Shown piece after piece: positions 1 to 8,190 of a DNA stretch of 64,000 nt. The stretch is from Streptomyces fradiae ATCC 10745 = DSM 40063 (GTDB lineage: Bacteria > Actinomycetota > Actinomycetes > Streptomycetales > Streptomycetaceae), in the NCBI RefSeq assembly GCF_008704425.1, contig NZ_CP023696.1, positions 6,426,501 through 6,490,500 of the forward strand, given 5' to 3'. Under the pieces are notes generated by a model, which saw only the letters and a program-made list of their open reading frames with translations, was not told the DNA's origin and ran no database searches. The position numbers were made by a program, and so were the translations under genes. The number at the start of each line of letters is the position of its first letter. The first letter of the stretch is position 1.

Positions 1-546
1 CACCGCCGCGCGGGCCGCGTCCACCAGGGGGTGCGACCGGGCGGCCTCCACCGCGCGGACCGCGTCGGTGAACACCCGCCGGTAGTAGTACGCGTCCGGG
101 TCCTCCACGCCCCGCGTCATGAAGCCCGGTACGGCCGGCCCGCTGCCCACCGGGTCCGGGGTGTCCCCGCCGGCCCAGCGGCTGCCCTGCCCCCGTGTGT
201 CCATCACGAAGTGGCCGAAACCGGCCGAGGCCCAGAGCAGATGGGTGTGCGGCAGGCCGCGCCCGCCGCCGTACCCGATGAACTCCACGACGACCGGAAG
301 CGGCCCGGCCGCCCCGGAGGGTATGACGAACCAGCCCTTGACGGGGTGACCGCCGAAACCGGCGAAGGTGACGTCGTACACGTCGACGGTCGCCAGGCCC
401 GTGTCCACCGGATCGAAGCGGGGAGCGAGCGGGTGCTCCCGCGCCTCGCCCAGCGTCCTGGCCCAGAACGCGTCGAAGTCCTCCGGCTCCACGGACGAAC
501 TCCGGTAGGCGCGCAGCTCGTTCAGCGGCAGGTCGAAGTGGGCCAT
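1..546 (-). CDS. acetylxylan esterase / cephalosporin-C deacetylase family, 3' end outside window
   Basis: The visible 182 codons are the N-terminal half of an AXE1-type alpha/beta hydrolase, an esterase that removes acetyl groups from xylan or similar sugars. The start ATG at 544-546 opens MAHFDLPLNELRAYR, a typical beginning for this family. Also typical are the segment VVVEFIGYGGGRGLPH around residues 80-100 and MDTRGQGSRW about 20 residues later. The nucleophile elbow (GGSQGG in relatives) lies past the edge, so catalytic competence cannot be judged. No signal peptide is visible, as expected for the cytoplasmic branch acting on imported acetylated oligosaccharides. It is divergent from the GH5 gene, sharing about 166 bp of upstream sequence, so co-regulation for plant-polymer use is plausible but inferred. 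Confidence 0.88.
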   Translation of the reverse strand, partial: MAHFDLPLNELRAYRSSSVEPEDFDAFWARTLGEAREHPLAPRFDPVDTGLATVDVYDVTFAGFGGHPVKGWFVIPSGAAGPLPVVVEFIGYGGGRGLPHTHLLWASAGFGHFVMDTRGQGSRWAGGDTPDPVGSGPAVPGFMTRGVEDPDAYYYRRVFTDAVRAVEAARSHPLVDAARAAV

Positions 547-712
547 CGGACGGCTCCTCATGGTCACGGCGGGGCGTACGCGCGCACCCTATGCGGTCCG
601 GCCACCCTTCCGGCAGGGCCTTGCGGCGCTCTCGCGCGAGCTGCTACCCCTCCCCGGTGGGACGTGCCAACGCTCCCCGCACCCTCCCGCCCCCCACCGC
701 ATCGGAGGCCCC

Positions 713-1948
713 ATGAGTACGGCGAACACCACGCGGACCCGGAAGGGAAGGGTCGGCGCCGCCGCCGGAGCCCTCGCCGCCGCCCTGCTGCTCACCCTGG
801 CCGGCGCCCCGCAGGCCCCCGCCTCCCCGGCCGCCGCTCCCGGCCCCGCCCCGGCCCCGGCCGCCGCCCCGGCGGCCCCCGAACCGCCGGCCGCCGCCGC
901 GGCGGCCGCTGTCCGGTCACCCGCCCCGGCCCGCGACGCCGGGCGCACCGCCGCCACCGCCGGCCCCGGCGCCGACCGCCCCGCCACCGCCGCGGTGCCC
1001 CCCGCCGGCACCCCCGCCGCCGTCAACGGCCGGCTGAAGGTCTGCGGCACCAAGCTCTGCAACCGGTACGGCAAGCCCGTGCAGCTGCGCGGCATGTCCA
1101 CGCACGGCACCCAGTGGTACGGCCGGTGCGTCACGCCCGGCTCGCTCGACGCGCTCGCCGGCGACTGGAGGGCCGACGTGCTGCGGGTGTCCACGTACGT
1201 CCAGGAAGGCGGCTACGAGACCGACCCGCGCAAGTACACCGACCTGGTCCACTCCCTCGTCGAGCAGGCCACCGCGCGGGGCATGTACGTCATCGTCGAC
1301 TGGCACATGCTCCACCCCGGCGACCCGTACCACAACCTCGACCGCGCCAAGACCTTCTTCACCGAGATCGCCCAGCGCCACCGCGCCAGGACGAACCTCC
1401 TGTACGAGATCGCCAACGAGCCCAACGGCGTCACCTGGTCCCGCGTCAGGAGCTACGCCGAGGAGCTGATCCCGGTCATCCGCGCCCAGGACCCCCACAG
1501 CCCGGTCCTCGTCGGCACCCGCGCCTGGTCGTCGCTCGGCGTCTCGGAGGGCGCGGACGAGTCGGAGGTGGTCGCCGACCCGGTGCGGGCCGCCAACATC
1601 ATGTACACCTTCCACTTCTACGCCTACTCGCACCGCGACGCGTACCTGGCGGTGCTCTCCCGCGCCGCCGACAGGCTGCCGGTCTTCGTCACCGAGTTCG
1701 GCACGCAGAACTACGCGGGCGAGGGCGGCGACGACTTCGCGATGGCCCAGCGCTACCTCGACCTGATGGCGGCCAAGAAGATCAGCTGGGTGAACTGGAA
1801 CTTCTCCGACGACCACCGCACCGGCGCCGTCTTCAAGACCGGCACCTGCGCCGCCGGCGGCCCGTGGACCGGCACGGCGCCGCTGAAGCCGGCCGGGGTG
1901 TGGGTCCGCGACCGCATCCGCACACCGGACGACTTCCCGACGAGCTGA
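713..1948 (+). CDS. secreted glycoside hydrolase family 5 cellulase (endoglucanase)
   Basis: A 411-residue secreted endo-beta-1,4-glucanase-like enzyme. The ATG at 713 follows a GGAGG at about 704 and starts an Arg/Lys-rich N-terminus, then a hydrophobic stretch (AAALLLTLAGAPQAPAS), a Sec-type signal. A Pro/Ala linker of about 70 residues follows. The GH5 catalytic domain begins near residue 105 (NGRLKVCGTKLC, then LRGMSTHG). The acid/base is Glu236 in IANEPNG and the nucleophile is Glu328 in VTEFGTQ; VNWNFSD near the C-terminus is also typical. No carbohydrate-binding module is present. An upstream in-frame start would add 51 residues before the signal peptide and is rejected. The small-subdomain layout resembles GH5 subfamily 2; substrate assignment beyond cellulose-like glucans is inference. 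Confidence 0.92.
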   Translation: MSTANTTRTRKGRVGAAAGALAAALLLTLAGAPQAPASPAAAPGPAPAPAAAPAAPEPPAAAAAAAVRSPAPARDAGRTAATAGPGADRPATAAVPPAGTPAAVNGRLKVCGTKLCNRYGKPVQLRGMSTHGTQWYGRCVTPGSLDALAGDWRADVLRVSTYVQEGGYETDPRKYTDLVHSLVEQATARGMYVIVDWHMLHPGDPYHNLDRAKTFFTEIAQRHRARTNLLYEIANEPNGVTWSRVRSYAEELIPVIRAQDPHSPVLVGTRAWSSLGVSEGADESEVVADPVRAANIMYTFHFYAYSHRDAYLAVLSRAADRLPVFVTEFGTQNYAGEGGDDFAMAQRYLDLMAAKKISWVNWNFSDDHRTGAVFKTGTCAAGGPWTGTAPLKPAGVWVRDRIRTPDDFPTS

Positions 1949-2145
1949 CCCGGCCCGCTCCCCGCGGCCCCGTCCCGTCCCCGCGACCCCGTCCCCACCC
2001 ACGCTCGTCTCCTCCCCTCCCCCCGCCCCCGTCCGCCGCGGACCGCTGTGTTCCACTGTGCGGGCGGGGCGCGGTGGTCTCGTCGCGCGCCGCCCGCTCG
2101 CGCCCGCCACCCGGGCGCCCCGACGCAAGCCCGACAGGAGGAGCA

Positions 2146-3447
2146 GTGCCCCCTTACCGCCAGCCCGGTGTCGTCCTCACCGACCACCACTTCACCGTCC
2201 CCCTCGACCACGCCGACCCCTCCGGCGAGCAGATCGAGGTGTACGGGCGCGAGGTCGCCGCCGCGGGGCGGGCGGACACCGACCGCCTGCCGTGGCTGGT
2301 GTACCTGGAGGGCGGCCCCGGATGCGCGGCCCGCCGCTTCGCCGGCAAGGAGGCGTGGCTGGCCCGCGCCGTGCGGGAGCACCGGGTCCTCCTGCTCGAC
2401 CAGCGCGGCACCGGCCGGTCCACCCCGGCCACCCGGCAGACCCTGCCGCTGCGCGGCGGCCCGGCCGAGCAGGCCCGGTACCTGGGCCACTTCCGGGCCG
2501 ACTCCATCGTGCGGGACTGCGAGCTGATCCGCCGCCGCCTGACCGGCGGCGCGCCCTGGACGGTCCTCGGACAGAGCTTCGGCGGCTTCTGCGCCACCCA
2601 CTACCTGTCGGCCGCCCCCGAGGGGCTGGAGACGGTGCTCGTCACCGGCGGACTGCCGTCCCTCGACGCCACCGCCGACGACGTGTACCGCGCCGCGTAC
2701 CCGCGCGTCCGCCGCAAGAACGAGGCCCACTACGACCGCTACCCGCAGGACGTCGAGTCGGCCCGCCGCATCGCCGAGCACCTCGCCGAGCACCCCGCGC
2801 TCCTGCCGGGCGGCTACCGGCTGACGGTCGAGGCGTTCCAGTCCCTTGGCTTGCTCCTCGGCTCCGGCGACGGCAGCCACCGGCTGCACTACCTGCTGGA
2901 GGACGCCTTCGTCCGCACCCCCTCCGGGCCCGCCCTGTCCGACGCGTTCCTGGAGGCCGTCCGCGCGCAGCTCTCCTTCGCCTCCCGGCCGCTGTACGCC
3001 GTCCTCCACGAGGCGATCTACGCCCAGGGGCAGGGGCCGACCGGATGGGCGGCCGAGCGCGTACGGGCCGAGTTCCCCGACTTCGACGCGGGCGCCGCGC
3101 TGGCGGGCGGCGGACCGGTCCTCTTCACCGGCGAGACCATCCACCCCTGGCACTTCGACGTCGACCCGGCGCTGAGCCCGCTGCGGGAGGCCGCCGACCT
3201 GCTCGCCGCCCGCGCCGACTGGCCCGCGCTGTACGACCGGGGGCGCCTCGCGGCCAACACCGTCCCGGTCGCCGCCGCCGTGTACCACGACGACATGTAC
3301 GTCGACACGGCCCACTCGCTGGAGACCGCCCGCGCGGTGCGGGGGCTGCGGACGTACGTCACGGACGAGTACGAGCACGACGGCGTGCGCGCCGGCGGCA
3401 CCCGCGTCCTGGACCGCCTCCTGGACCTCGCGCGCGGCGAGGCCTGA
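2146..3447 (+). CDS. proline iminopeptidase-like alpha/beta hydrolase (peptidase family S33)
   Basis: A 433-residue cytoplasmic serine hydrolase of the S33 family, whose members release N-terminal proline or related residues from peptides. The GTG start at 2146 is set by AGGAGGA at about 2136-2142. Visible motifs are the oxyanion-loop segment LEGGPGCAAR near residue 50, DQRGTGRST about 30 residues later, and the nucleophile elbow GQSFGGF with Ser144. The C-terminal half carries the lid region and the catalytic Asp/His candidates (DDMYVDT and EYEHDGV). Length and motif order match proline iminopeptidases of actinomycetes. It stands alone: a gap of about 200 bp separates it from the cellulase and 87 bp from the PIG-L gene. 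Strict proline specificity cannot be read from the sequence. Confidence 0.88.
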   Translation: MPPYRQPGVVLTDHHFTVPLDHADPSGEQIEVYGREVAAAGRADTDRLPWLVYLEGGPGCAARRFAGKEAWLARAVREHRVLLLDQRGTGRSTPATRQTLPLRGGPAEQARYLGHFRADSIVRDCELIRRRLTGGAPWTVLGQSFGGFCATHYLSAAPEGLETVLVTGGLPSLDATADDVYRAAYPRVRRKNEAHYDRYPQDVESARRIAEHLAEHPALLPGGYRLTVEAFQSLGLLLGSGDGSHRLHYLLEDAFVRTPSGPALSDAFLEAVRAQLSFASRPLYAVLHEAIYAQGQGPTGWAAERVRAEFPDFDAGAALAGGGPVLFTGETIHPWHFDVDPALSPLREAADLLAARADWPALYDRGRLAANTVPVAAAVYHDDMYVDTAHSLETARAVRGLRTYVTDEYEHDGVRAGGTRVLDRLLDLARGEA

Positions 3448-3534
3448 CCGCCCCGCCGCGCGCCGGGGGCGGCCCCGCCCCGCCGCCCCGCCCGTCGCCC
3501 GAGAGGTCGCCGCGGGCCGCCGTATCCTGCCCGC

Positions 3535-4302
3535 ATGAGCGAACAGGAGAGGGAACCGACGGCCCGTCAGGAGGCCGCGCCGCTGCTGCCGATGCCCGAG
3601 GACTGGAGCAGGGCGCTCACGGTGGTCGCGCACCCCGACGACCTGGAGTACGGCTGCTCCGCCGCCGTCGCCGCATGGACCGACGCCGGGCGCGAGGTCG
3701 TCTACGTGCTCGCCACGCGCGGCGAGGCGGGCATCGACGGACTCGCGCCCGAGGTGTGCGGCCCGCTGCGCGAGCGGGAGCAGCGGGCGAGCGCGGAGGC
3801 CGTCGGCGTCCGCCGGGTGGAGTTCCTCGACCACCGGGACGGCGTCGTCGAGTACGGCGTGGGGCTCCGCCGGGACATCGCGGCGGCCGTCCGCCGCCAC
3901 CGCCCCGAGCTGGTGCTCACCCTGAACCACCGGGACACCTGGGGCGGCGGACCCTGGAACACCCCCGACCACGTCGCCGTCGGCCGCGCCGTCCTCGACG
4001 CGGCCGCGGACGCGGGCAACCGCTGGATCTTCCCCGAGCTGGCCGAGCAGGGCCTCGAACCGTGGGACGGCGTCCGCTGGGTCGCCGTCGCCGCCTCCCC
4101 CCGGCCCACCCACGCGGTGGACGCCCGCCCCGGCCTGGAGCGCGCCGTGCGCTCGCTGCTGGAGCACCGCACGTACATCGAGGGGCTGACGGACGAGGAC
4201 CCGGAGGCGTACTGCAGGGACTTCCTCGCGGGCGGCGCAGGCGGGGCGGCCGCGAGGTTCGGCGGCGTGCCCGCCGTCACCTTCGAACTCTTCCCCCGCT
4301 GA
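3535..4302 (+). CDS. PIG-L/LmbE family zinc-dependent deacetylase
   Basis: A 255-residue PIG-L fold protein. The family hydrolyses N-acetyl groups from sugar conjugates (GlcNAc-inositol, mycothiol conjugates) with a metal at the active site. The signature AHPDDLEYG at residues 32-40 supplies the Zn ligands His and Asp plus the catalytic Asp. DHRDG near residue 100 and TPDHVAVGRAV near residue 145, with the third ligand His, complete the set. A second signature NHRDTWGGG is intact. No membrane segment or signal is present, so the protein is cytoplasmic. It is neither the mycothiol deacetylase MshB nor the conjugate amidase Mca by length and neighbours; it resembles the many uncharacterised Streptomyces paralogues. 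It has its own 87 bp leader. The substrate is unknown. Confidence 0.88.
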   Translation: MSEQEREPTARQEAAPLLPMPEDWSRALTVVAHPDDLEYGCSAAVAAWTDAGREVVYVLATRGEAGIDGLAPEVCGPLREREQRASAEAVGVRRVEFLDHRDGVVEYGVGLRRDIAAAVRRHRPELVLTLNHRDTWGGGPWNTPDHVAVGRAVLDAAADAGNRWIFPELAEQGLEPWDGVRWVAVAASPRPTHAVDARPGLERAVRSLLEHRTYIEGLTDEDPEAYCRDFLAGGAGGAAARFGGVPAVTFELFPR

Positions 4303-4495
4303 CCCCGTCCGCGCCGTCCGTCCCGGCGCCCTTGCGCCGCGCGCCTCCGCCGCGCCCCTTCCGCCGCCCCTCCCACGCCGACCGCTCCGCCACTCACCCC
4401 GCCCCCGCGCCCACCGGACCGCCTGACGCGCCCACCGCCGCCGCGGCCGCCGGCGACCACCGGCCGCCGCCGCTCCACCACGGCCCCGGGCGCCG

Positions 4496-4517
4496 GGCCA
4501 CCCGGGCCCGGGTGGCC
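4496..4517. repeat. perfect 22-bp palindrome
   Basis: The half-site GGCCACCCGGG is followed directly by its exact complement, with no spacer. It lies between the convergent-side end of the PIG-L gene and the operon promoter. It may act as a terminator stem or a dimeric protein site; there is no T-run, so function is undecided. Confidence 0.55.
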
Positions 4518-4547
4518 GGTGAGGGGCCGCACTGTTCCCAGGGAGGC

Positions 4548-4564
4548 AAGCGACCGCTTAGTAT
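4548..4564 (+). promoter_or_regulatory. TetR-type operator overlapping a -10-like TAGTAT
   Basis: AAGCG and CGCTT are arranged as an inverted repeat around AC (4548-4559), flanked by further near-symmetric bases (C on the left, AG on the right). The hexamer TAGTAT (4559-4564) overlaps its right edge and sits about 44 bp before the ATG at 4608. This layout, a short palindrome over the promoter of acyl-CoA dehydrogenase genes, is common for TetR-family repressors sensing acyl-CoA. No regulator gene is adjacent. Confidence 0.5.
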
Positions 4565-4607
4565 GCGACCCACCCGCAGAACCGCCCGACTCTATGTGGA
4601 GGCCCTC

Positions 4608-5675
4608 ATGCAGGCATGGCGCGTGCACCGGAACGGCGAGCCGAGCGAGGTGATGCGACTCGAGGAGACCGACCGCCCGGCGCCCGGCCCGGGGCAGCTC
4701 CTGCTGAGGGTGCGGGCCGCGAACGTCAACTTCCCCGACGCCCTCCTGTGCCGGGGCCACTACCAGGTGCGCCCGCCGCTGCCCTTCACCCCCGGCGTCG
4801 AGGTCTGCGCCGACACCGAGGACGGCCGCCGCGTCATCGCCACCGCCGCCCTGCCGCACGGCGGACTCGCCGAGTACGCCCTCGCCGACGAGGCCGACGT
4901 CCTGCCCGCGCCCGGGACCCTCGACGACGCCGAGGCCGCGGCCCTGCACATCGGCTACCAGACCGGCTGGTTCGGACTGCACCGCCGCGCCGCCCTCCGC
5001 GCGGGCGAGACCCTCCTCGTGCACGCCGCCGCCGGCGGGGTCGGCAGCGCCGCCGTCCAGCTCGGCAAGGCGGCCGGCGCCCGCGTCATCGGCGTGGTCG
5101 GCGGCCCCGGGAAGGCCGCCACCGCCCGCGCCCTCGGCTGCGACACGGTCGTCGACCGGCACACCGACGACATCGTGACCGCCGTCAAGGACGCCACCGG
5201 CGGACGCGGGGCCGACGTCGTCTACGACCCGGTCGGCGGCCCCGCCTACGCCGCCTCCGCCAAGTGCGTCGCCTTCGAGGGCCGCATCGTCGTCGTCGGC
5301 TTCGCCGCGGGCGACGTCCCCGCGCCCGCCCTCAACCACGCCCTGGTGAAGAACTACGCGATCCTCGGCCTGCACTGGGGCCTGTACCGCCAGAAGGACC
5401 CCGCCGCCGTCCGCCGCTGCCACGACATCCTCACCGAGTACGCGGCGAAGGGCCTGATCAAGCCGCTCGTCAGTGAACGCGTCGCCCTCGCGGACGCCGC
5501 CTCGGCCGTCCAGCGCGTCGCCGACGGAACCACCACGGGCCGCCTCGCCGTCCTCCCCACCGGACCCGGCACCCCCACCGGAGCCCGCGCCACCGGCGCC
5601 GACGCCGACGCCGGCGCGGCCGGGGCCGGGGCCGCCGGGACGGGCGGCGCCACCGGGGAAGGCGCCGCCCGATGA
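4608..5675 (+). CDS. NADPH:quinone oxidoreductase family zinc-independent alcohol dehydrogenase-like protein
   Basis: A 355-residue MDR-superfamily reductase of the quinone oxidoreductase/enoyl reductase branch. The ATG at 4608 has GGAGG at 4598-4602. The GroES-like N-terminal domain shows NVNFPDALLCRG and the substrate-side segment FTPGVEVCA. The nucleotide-binding Rossmann motif HAAAGGVGSAAVQL is near residue 140, followed by VVYDPVGG. The catalytic zinc Cys/His set of true alcohol dehydrogenases is absent, as expected for this branch. The last ~40 residues are an Ala/Gly/Thr-rich tail without family counterpart. The gene overlaps the next by 4 bp (ATGA) and opens a three-gene operon with two acyl-CoA dehydrogenases, suggesting a role in degradation of an acyl-CoA or unsaturated carbonyl compound. 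Confidence 0.88.
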   Translation: MQAWRVHRNGEPSEVMRLEETDRPAPGPGQLLLRVRAANVNFPDALLCRGHYQVRPPLPFTPGVEVCADTEDGRRVIATAALPHGGLAEYALADEADVLPAPGTLDDAEAAALHIGYQTGWFGLHRRAALRAGETLLVHAAAGGVGSAAVQLGKAAGARVIGVVGGPGKAATARALGCDTVVDRHTDDIVTAVKDATGGRGADVVYDPVGGPAYAASAKCVAFEGRIVVVGFAAGDVPAPALNHALVKNYAILGLHWGLYRQKDPAAVRRCHDILTEYAAKGLIKPLVSERVALADAASAVQRVADGTTTGRLAVLPTGPGTPTGARATGADADAGAAGAGAAGTGGATGEGAAR

Positions 5676-6865
5676 GCTCACCCGTCACCGCCGCCGACCT
5701 CCGCGACCGGGTGCGCGACCTCCTCGCCGCCCACCCCCCGGCCACCACCGACCGCACCGCCTTCCTGCGCGCGCGCTTCGACGCCGGCCTAGCCTGGGTC
5801 CACTACCCCGAGGGGCTGGGCGGCCTCGGCGCCGACCCCGCCCTCCAGGCCGGAGTCGACGCCCTCCTCGCCGAGGCGGGCGCCCCCGGCAACGACCCGC
5901 GCCGCATCGGCATCGGCCTCGGCATGGCCGCGCCCACCCTCCTCGCGTACGGCACCGAGGAGCACCGACGCCGCTTCCTGCGCCCCCTGTGGACCGGCGA
6001 GGAGGTGTGGTGCCAGCTGTTCAGCGAGCCGGGGGCCGGCTCCGACCTGGCCGCCCTCGCCACCCGCGCCGTCCGGGGCGACGACGGGACCTGGGTGGTC
6101 GACGGCCAGAAGGTGTGGACCTCCAGCGCCCACCTCGCCCGCTGGGCCATCCTCATCGCCCGCACCGACCCCGAGGCCCCCAAGCACCGCGGCCTCACCT
6201 ACTTCGTGTGCGACATGACCGACCCCGGCGTGGAGGTCAGGCCCCTGCGCCAGATCACCGGCGAGGCCGAGTTCAACGAGGTCTTCCTCACCGGCGTACG
6301 CATCCCCGACGGCCACCGCCTCGGCGCCGTCGGGGACGGCTGGGCCGTCGCCCGCACCACCCTGATGAACGAGCGCGTCGCCATCGGCGGCGCCCGCCTG
6401 CCCCGCGAGGGCGGCATGATCGGACGCGCCGCCCGCACCTGGCGCGACCGCCCCGAGCTGCGCACCCACGATCTCCACCAGCGCCTGCTCGACGCCTGGG
6501 TGGACGCCGAGGTCGCCCGCCTCACCGGCGAGCGGCTGCGCCAGCAGCTCGCCGCCGGCCGCCCCGGCCCCGAGGGCAGCGCCGTCAAACTGGCCTTCGC
6601 CCGCCTCAACCAGCGGATCAGCGGACTGGAGGTGGAACTGCTCGGCGAGGAGGGACTGCTCTACGACGACTGGACCATGCGCCGCCCCGAGCTGGTCGAC
6701 TTCACCGGCCGCGACGCCGGGTACCGCTACCTCCGCTCGAAGGGCAACTCCATCGAGGGCGGCACCAGCGAGGTGCTGCTGAACATCGTCGCCGAACGCG
6801 TCCTCGGTCTGCCCGCCGAGCCGCGCGACGACAAGGACGTGCCGTGGAAGGACCTCGCACGATGA
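5672..6865 (+). CDS. acyl-CoA dehydrogenase (first of an adjacent pair)
   Basis: A 397-residue flavoprotein that oxidises an acyl-CoA to the 2-enoyl-CoA. The start ATG overlaps the preceding stop. The order is an N-terminal helical domain, the beta-domain with CQLFSEPGAGSDLA (FAD/acyl contacts) and VDGQKVWTSSA near residues 110-155, then EFNEVFLTGVRIP, and a C-terminal helical domain. SIEGGTSEVLLNIVAERVLG near the end holds the region that carries the catalytic Glu or FAD contacts in several branches. Residues EMFNEV-like and QLF replace the more common variants but are normal for FadE proteins of steroid and branched-acid pathways. It probably forms a heteromeric enzyme with the next gene, by analogy with mycobacterial alpha2beta2 FadE pairs; this is inference. 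Confidence 0.92.
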   Translation: MSSPVTAADLRDRVRDLLAAHPPATTDRTAFLRARFDAGLAWVHYPEGLGGLGADPALQAGVDALLAEAGAPGNDPRRIGIGLGMAAPTLLAYGTEEHRRRFLRPLWTGEEVWCQLFSEPGAGSDLAALATRAVRGDDGTWVVDGQKVWTSSAHLARWAILIARTDPEAPKHRGLTYFVCDMTDPGVEVRPLRQITGEAEFNEVFLTGVRIPDGHRLGAVGDGWAVARTTLMNERVAIGGARLPREGGMIGRAARTWRDRPELRTHDLHQRLLDAWVDAEVARLTGERLRQQLAAGRPGPEGSAVKLAFARLNQRISGLEVELLGEEGLLYDDWTMRRPELVDFTGRDAGYRYLRSKGNSIEGGTSEVLLNIVAERVLGLPAEPRDDKDVPWKDLAR

Positions 6866-8052
6866 CGGACCTGCTGTACTCCGAGGCCGAGTCGGACCTG
6901 CGGGCCGCCGTCCGCGCCCTGCTCGCCGACCGCGCCGCCCCGGCCGCCCTGCCCGCCCGGCTGGAGGGCACCGGACCGCACGACGCCGCGCTGTGGCGCG
7001 CCCTCGCCGGGGACGTCGGCGCCGCCGGCCTGCTCGTCCCCGAGGAGCTCGGCGGCCAGGGCGCCGGCCCCCGCGAGGCAGCCGTCGTACTGGAGGAGCT
7101 GGGCCGCGCGGTGACCCCGCTGCCCTACCTCACCAGCTCCGTCGTCGCCACGCGGACCCTCCTCGCCCTCGCCCCGGCGGGCGGCCCCCCGGCAGGCCCG
7201 GCCGCCGGGCTGCTCGCGGAGCTCGCCGCCGGCCGCCGCACCGCCGTCCTCGCCCTCCCGCTCACCACGGGTCCCGGCGCCCCGGAGCCCGGCTCCCCGA
7301 CGCCCACCGACCCGCCACCCCCCGCCGGCCACCGGCCCCGCACGCCCGCCGCCGAGACCCCCGCCCCCCACACCATCCCCGCCCCCGCTCCCGCCCCCAT
7401 CCCCGCCGTCGCGGACGCCGTCCTCGCCGACGTCCTCCTCGTCCCGCGCCCCGACGGCCTCCACGCGGTGGACGCCGCCGACGCGGAGATCCGCCCGCTG
7501 ACCCCCCTCGACCTGACCCGTCCCCTCGCCGCCGTCACCGTCCCGGCCGACGCCGGCACCCGCCTCGCGGAGCCCGCCGCCTCCCGCGCGGCCGTCCGCG
7601 AGGGGCTCCTCGCCGGGGCCGGACTGCTCGCCTCCGAACAGCTCGGGCTCGCCGAGTGGTGCCTGGAGGAGTCCGTACGGCACACCCGCACCCGCCACCA
7701 GTTCAACCGCCCCGTCGGCTCCTTCCAGGCGCTCAAGCACCGCATGGCCGAGCTGTGGCTGGAGGTCACCGCCGCCCGCGCCGCCGCCCGCAACGCCGCC
7801 GACGCGCTCGCCACCGGAAGCGCCGACGCGCCCCTGGCGGTCGCCGTGGCCCAGGCGTACTGCTCACGCGTCGCCGTCCACGCCGCCGAGGAGTGCGTAC
7901 AGCTGCACGGCGGCACCGGCATGACCTGGGAGCACCCGGCCCACGTCTACCTGAAGCGCGCCAAGGCCGACCAGCTCGCCTACGGATCGGCCGGCCACCA
8001 CAAGGACACCCTCGCCGGCCTCGTCGGCCTCCCCGCCCCCGCCGGCCGCTGA
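6862..8052 (+). CDS. acyl-CoA dehydrogenase (second of an adjacent pair)
   Basis: A 396-residue acyl-CoA dehydrogenase-like subunit, translationally coupled to its partner by ATGA. The N-terminal domain contains LLVPEELGGQGAGPREA, and the C-terminal domain contains LAEWCLEESVRHTRTRHQFNRPVGSFQALKH (shown here by segment: RHQFNRPVGSFQ) and LHGGTGMTWEHPAHVYLKR. TWEHP supplies a candidate catalytic Glu. The middle beta-domain is degenerate: a Pro-rich insert at roughly residues 140-180 (about 40 residues of Pro/Ala/Thr) replaces part of it, and no SEPxxGSD motif is present. This fits the second, non-FAD-binding type subunit of heterotetrameric FadE enzymes. The substrate is unknown. Confidence 0.86.
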   Translation: MTDLLYSEAESDLRAAVRALLADRAAPAALPARLEGTGPHDAALWRALAGDVGAAGLLVPEELGGQGAGPREAAVVLEELGRAVTPLPYLTSSVVATRTLLALAPAGGPPAGPAAGLLAELAAGRRTAVLALPLTTGPGAPEPGSPTPTDPPPPAGHRPRTPAAETPAPHTIPAPAPAPIPAVADAVLADVLLVPRPDGLHAVDAADAEIRPLTPLDLTRPLAAVTVPADAGTRLAEPAASRAAVREGLLAGAGLLASEQLGLAEWCLEESVRHTRTRHQFNRPVGSFQALKHRMAELWLEVTAARAAARNAADALATGSADAPLAVAVAQAYCSRVAVHAAEECVQLHGGTGMTWEHPAHVYLKRAKADQLAYGSAGHHKDTLAGLVGLPAPAGR

Positions 8053-8138
8053 GGCACCTCCCGTCCGCCGGCCCCCGCCCCTCCCACCAGCTACGACGGG
8101 CGGGCACCGGCGACACGAGCCCGCCCCCTGCTGTTTAA

Positions 8139-8155
8139 TTGCGACTGATTCGCAA
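8139..8155. promoter_or_regulatory. candidate Nur (nickel-responsive Fur-family) box
   Basis: The sequence is TTGCGA, five bases, TCGCAA: a perfect 6-5-6 inverted repeat 36 bp before the ATG at 8191. The Streptomyces coelicolor Nur consensus is tTGCaa-N5-ttGCAa; this site deviates by one base in each half while keeping the TGC/GCA core and spacing. Under nickel sufficiency Nur would bind here and repress the transporter operon. Confidence 0.65.
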
Positions 8156-8190
8156 CAACAGTCGATCTTCATTGAGGGGTGTGGCGACGC

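Larger units (their letters stand above)
4303..4607. other. 305-bp intergenic region with palindrome and candidate promoter/operator
   Basis: No gene is supported here. The left part is low-complexity C-rich sequence. The right part holds a perfect 22-bp palindrome (4496-4517) and an inverted repeat with a -10-like hexamer just upstream of the quinone oxidoreductase, listed separately. Confidence 0.6.
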
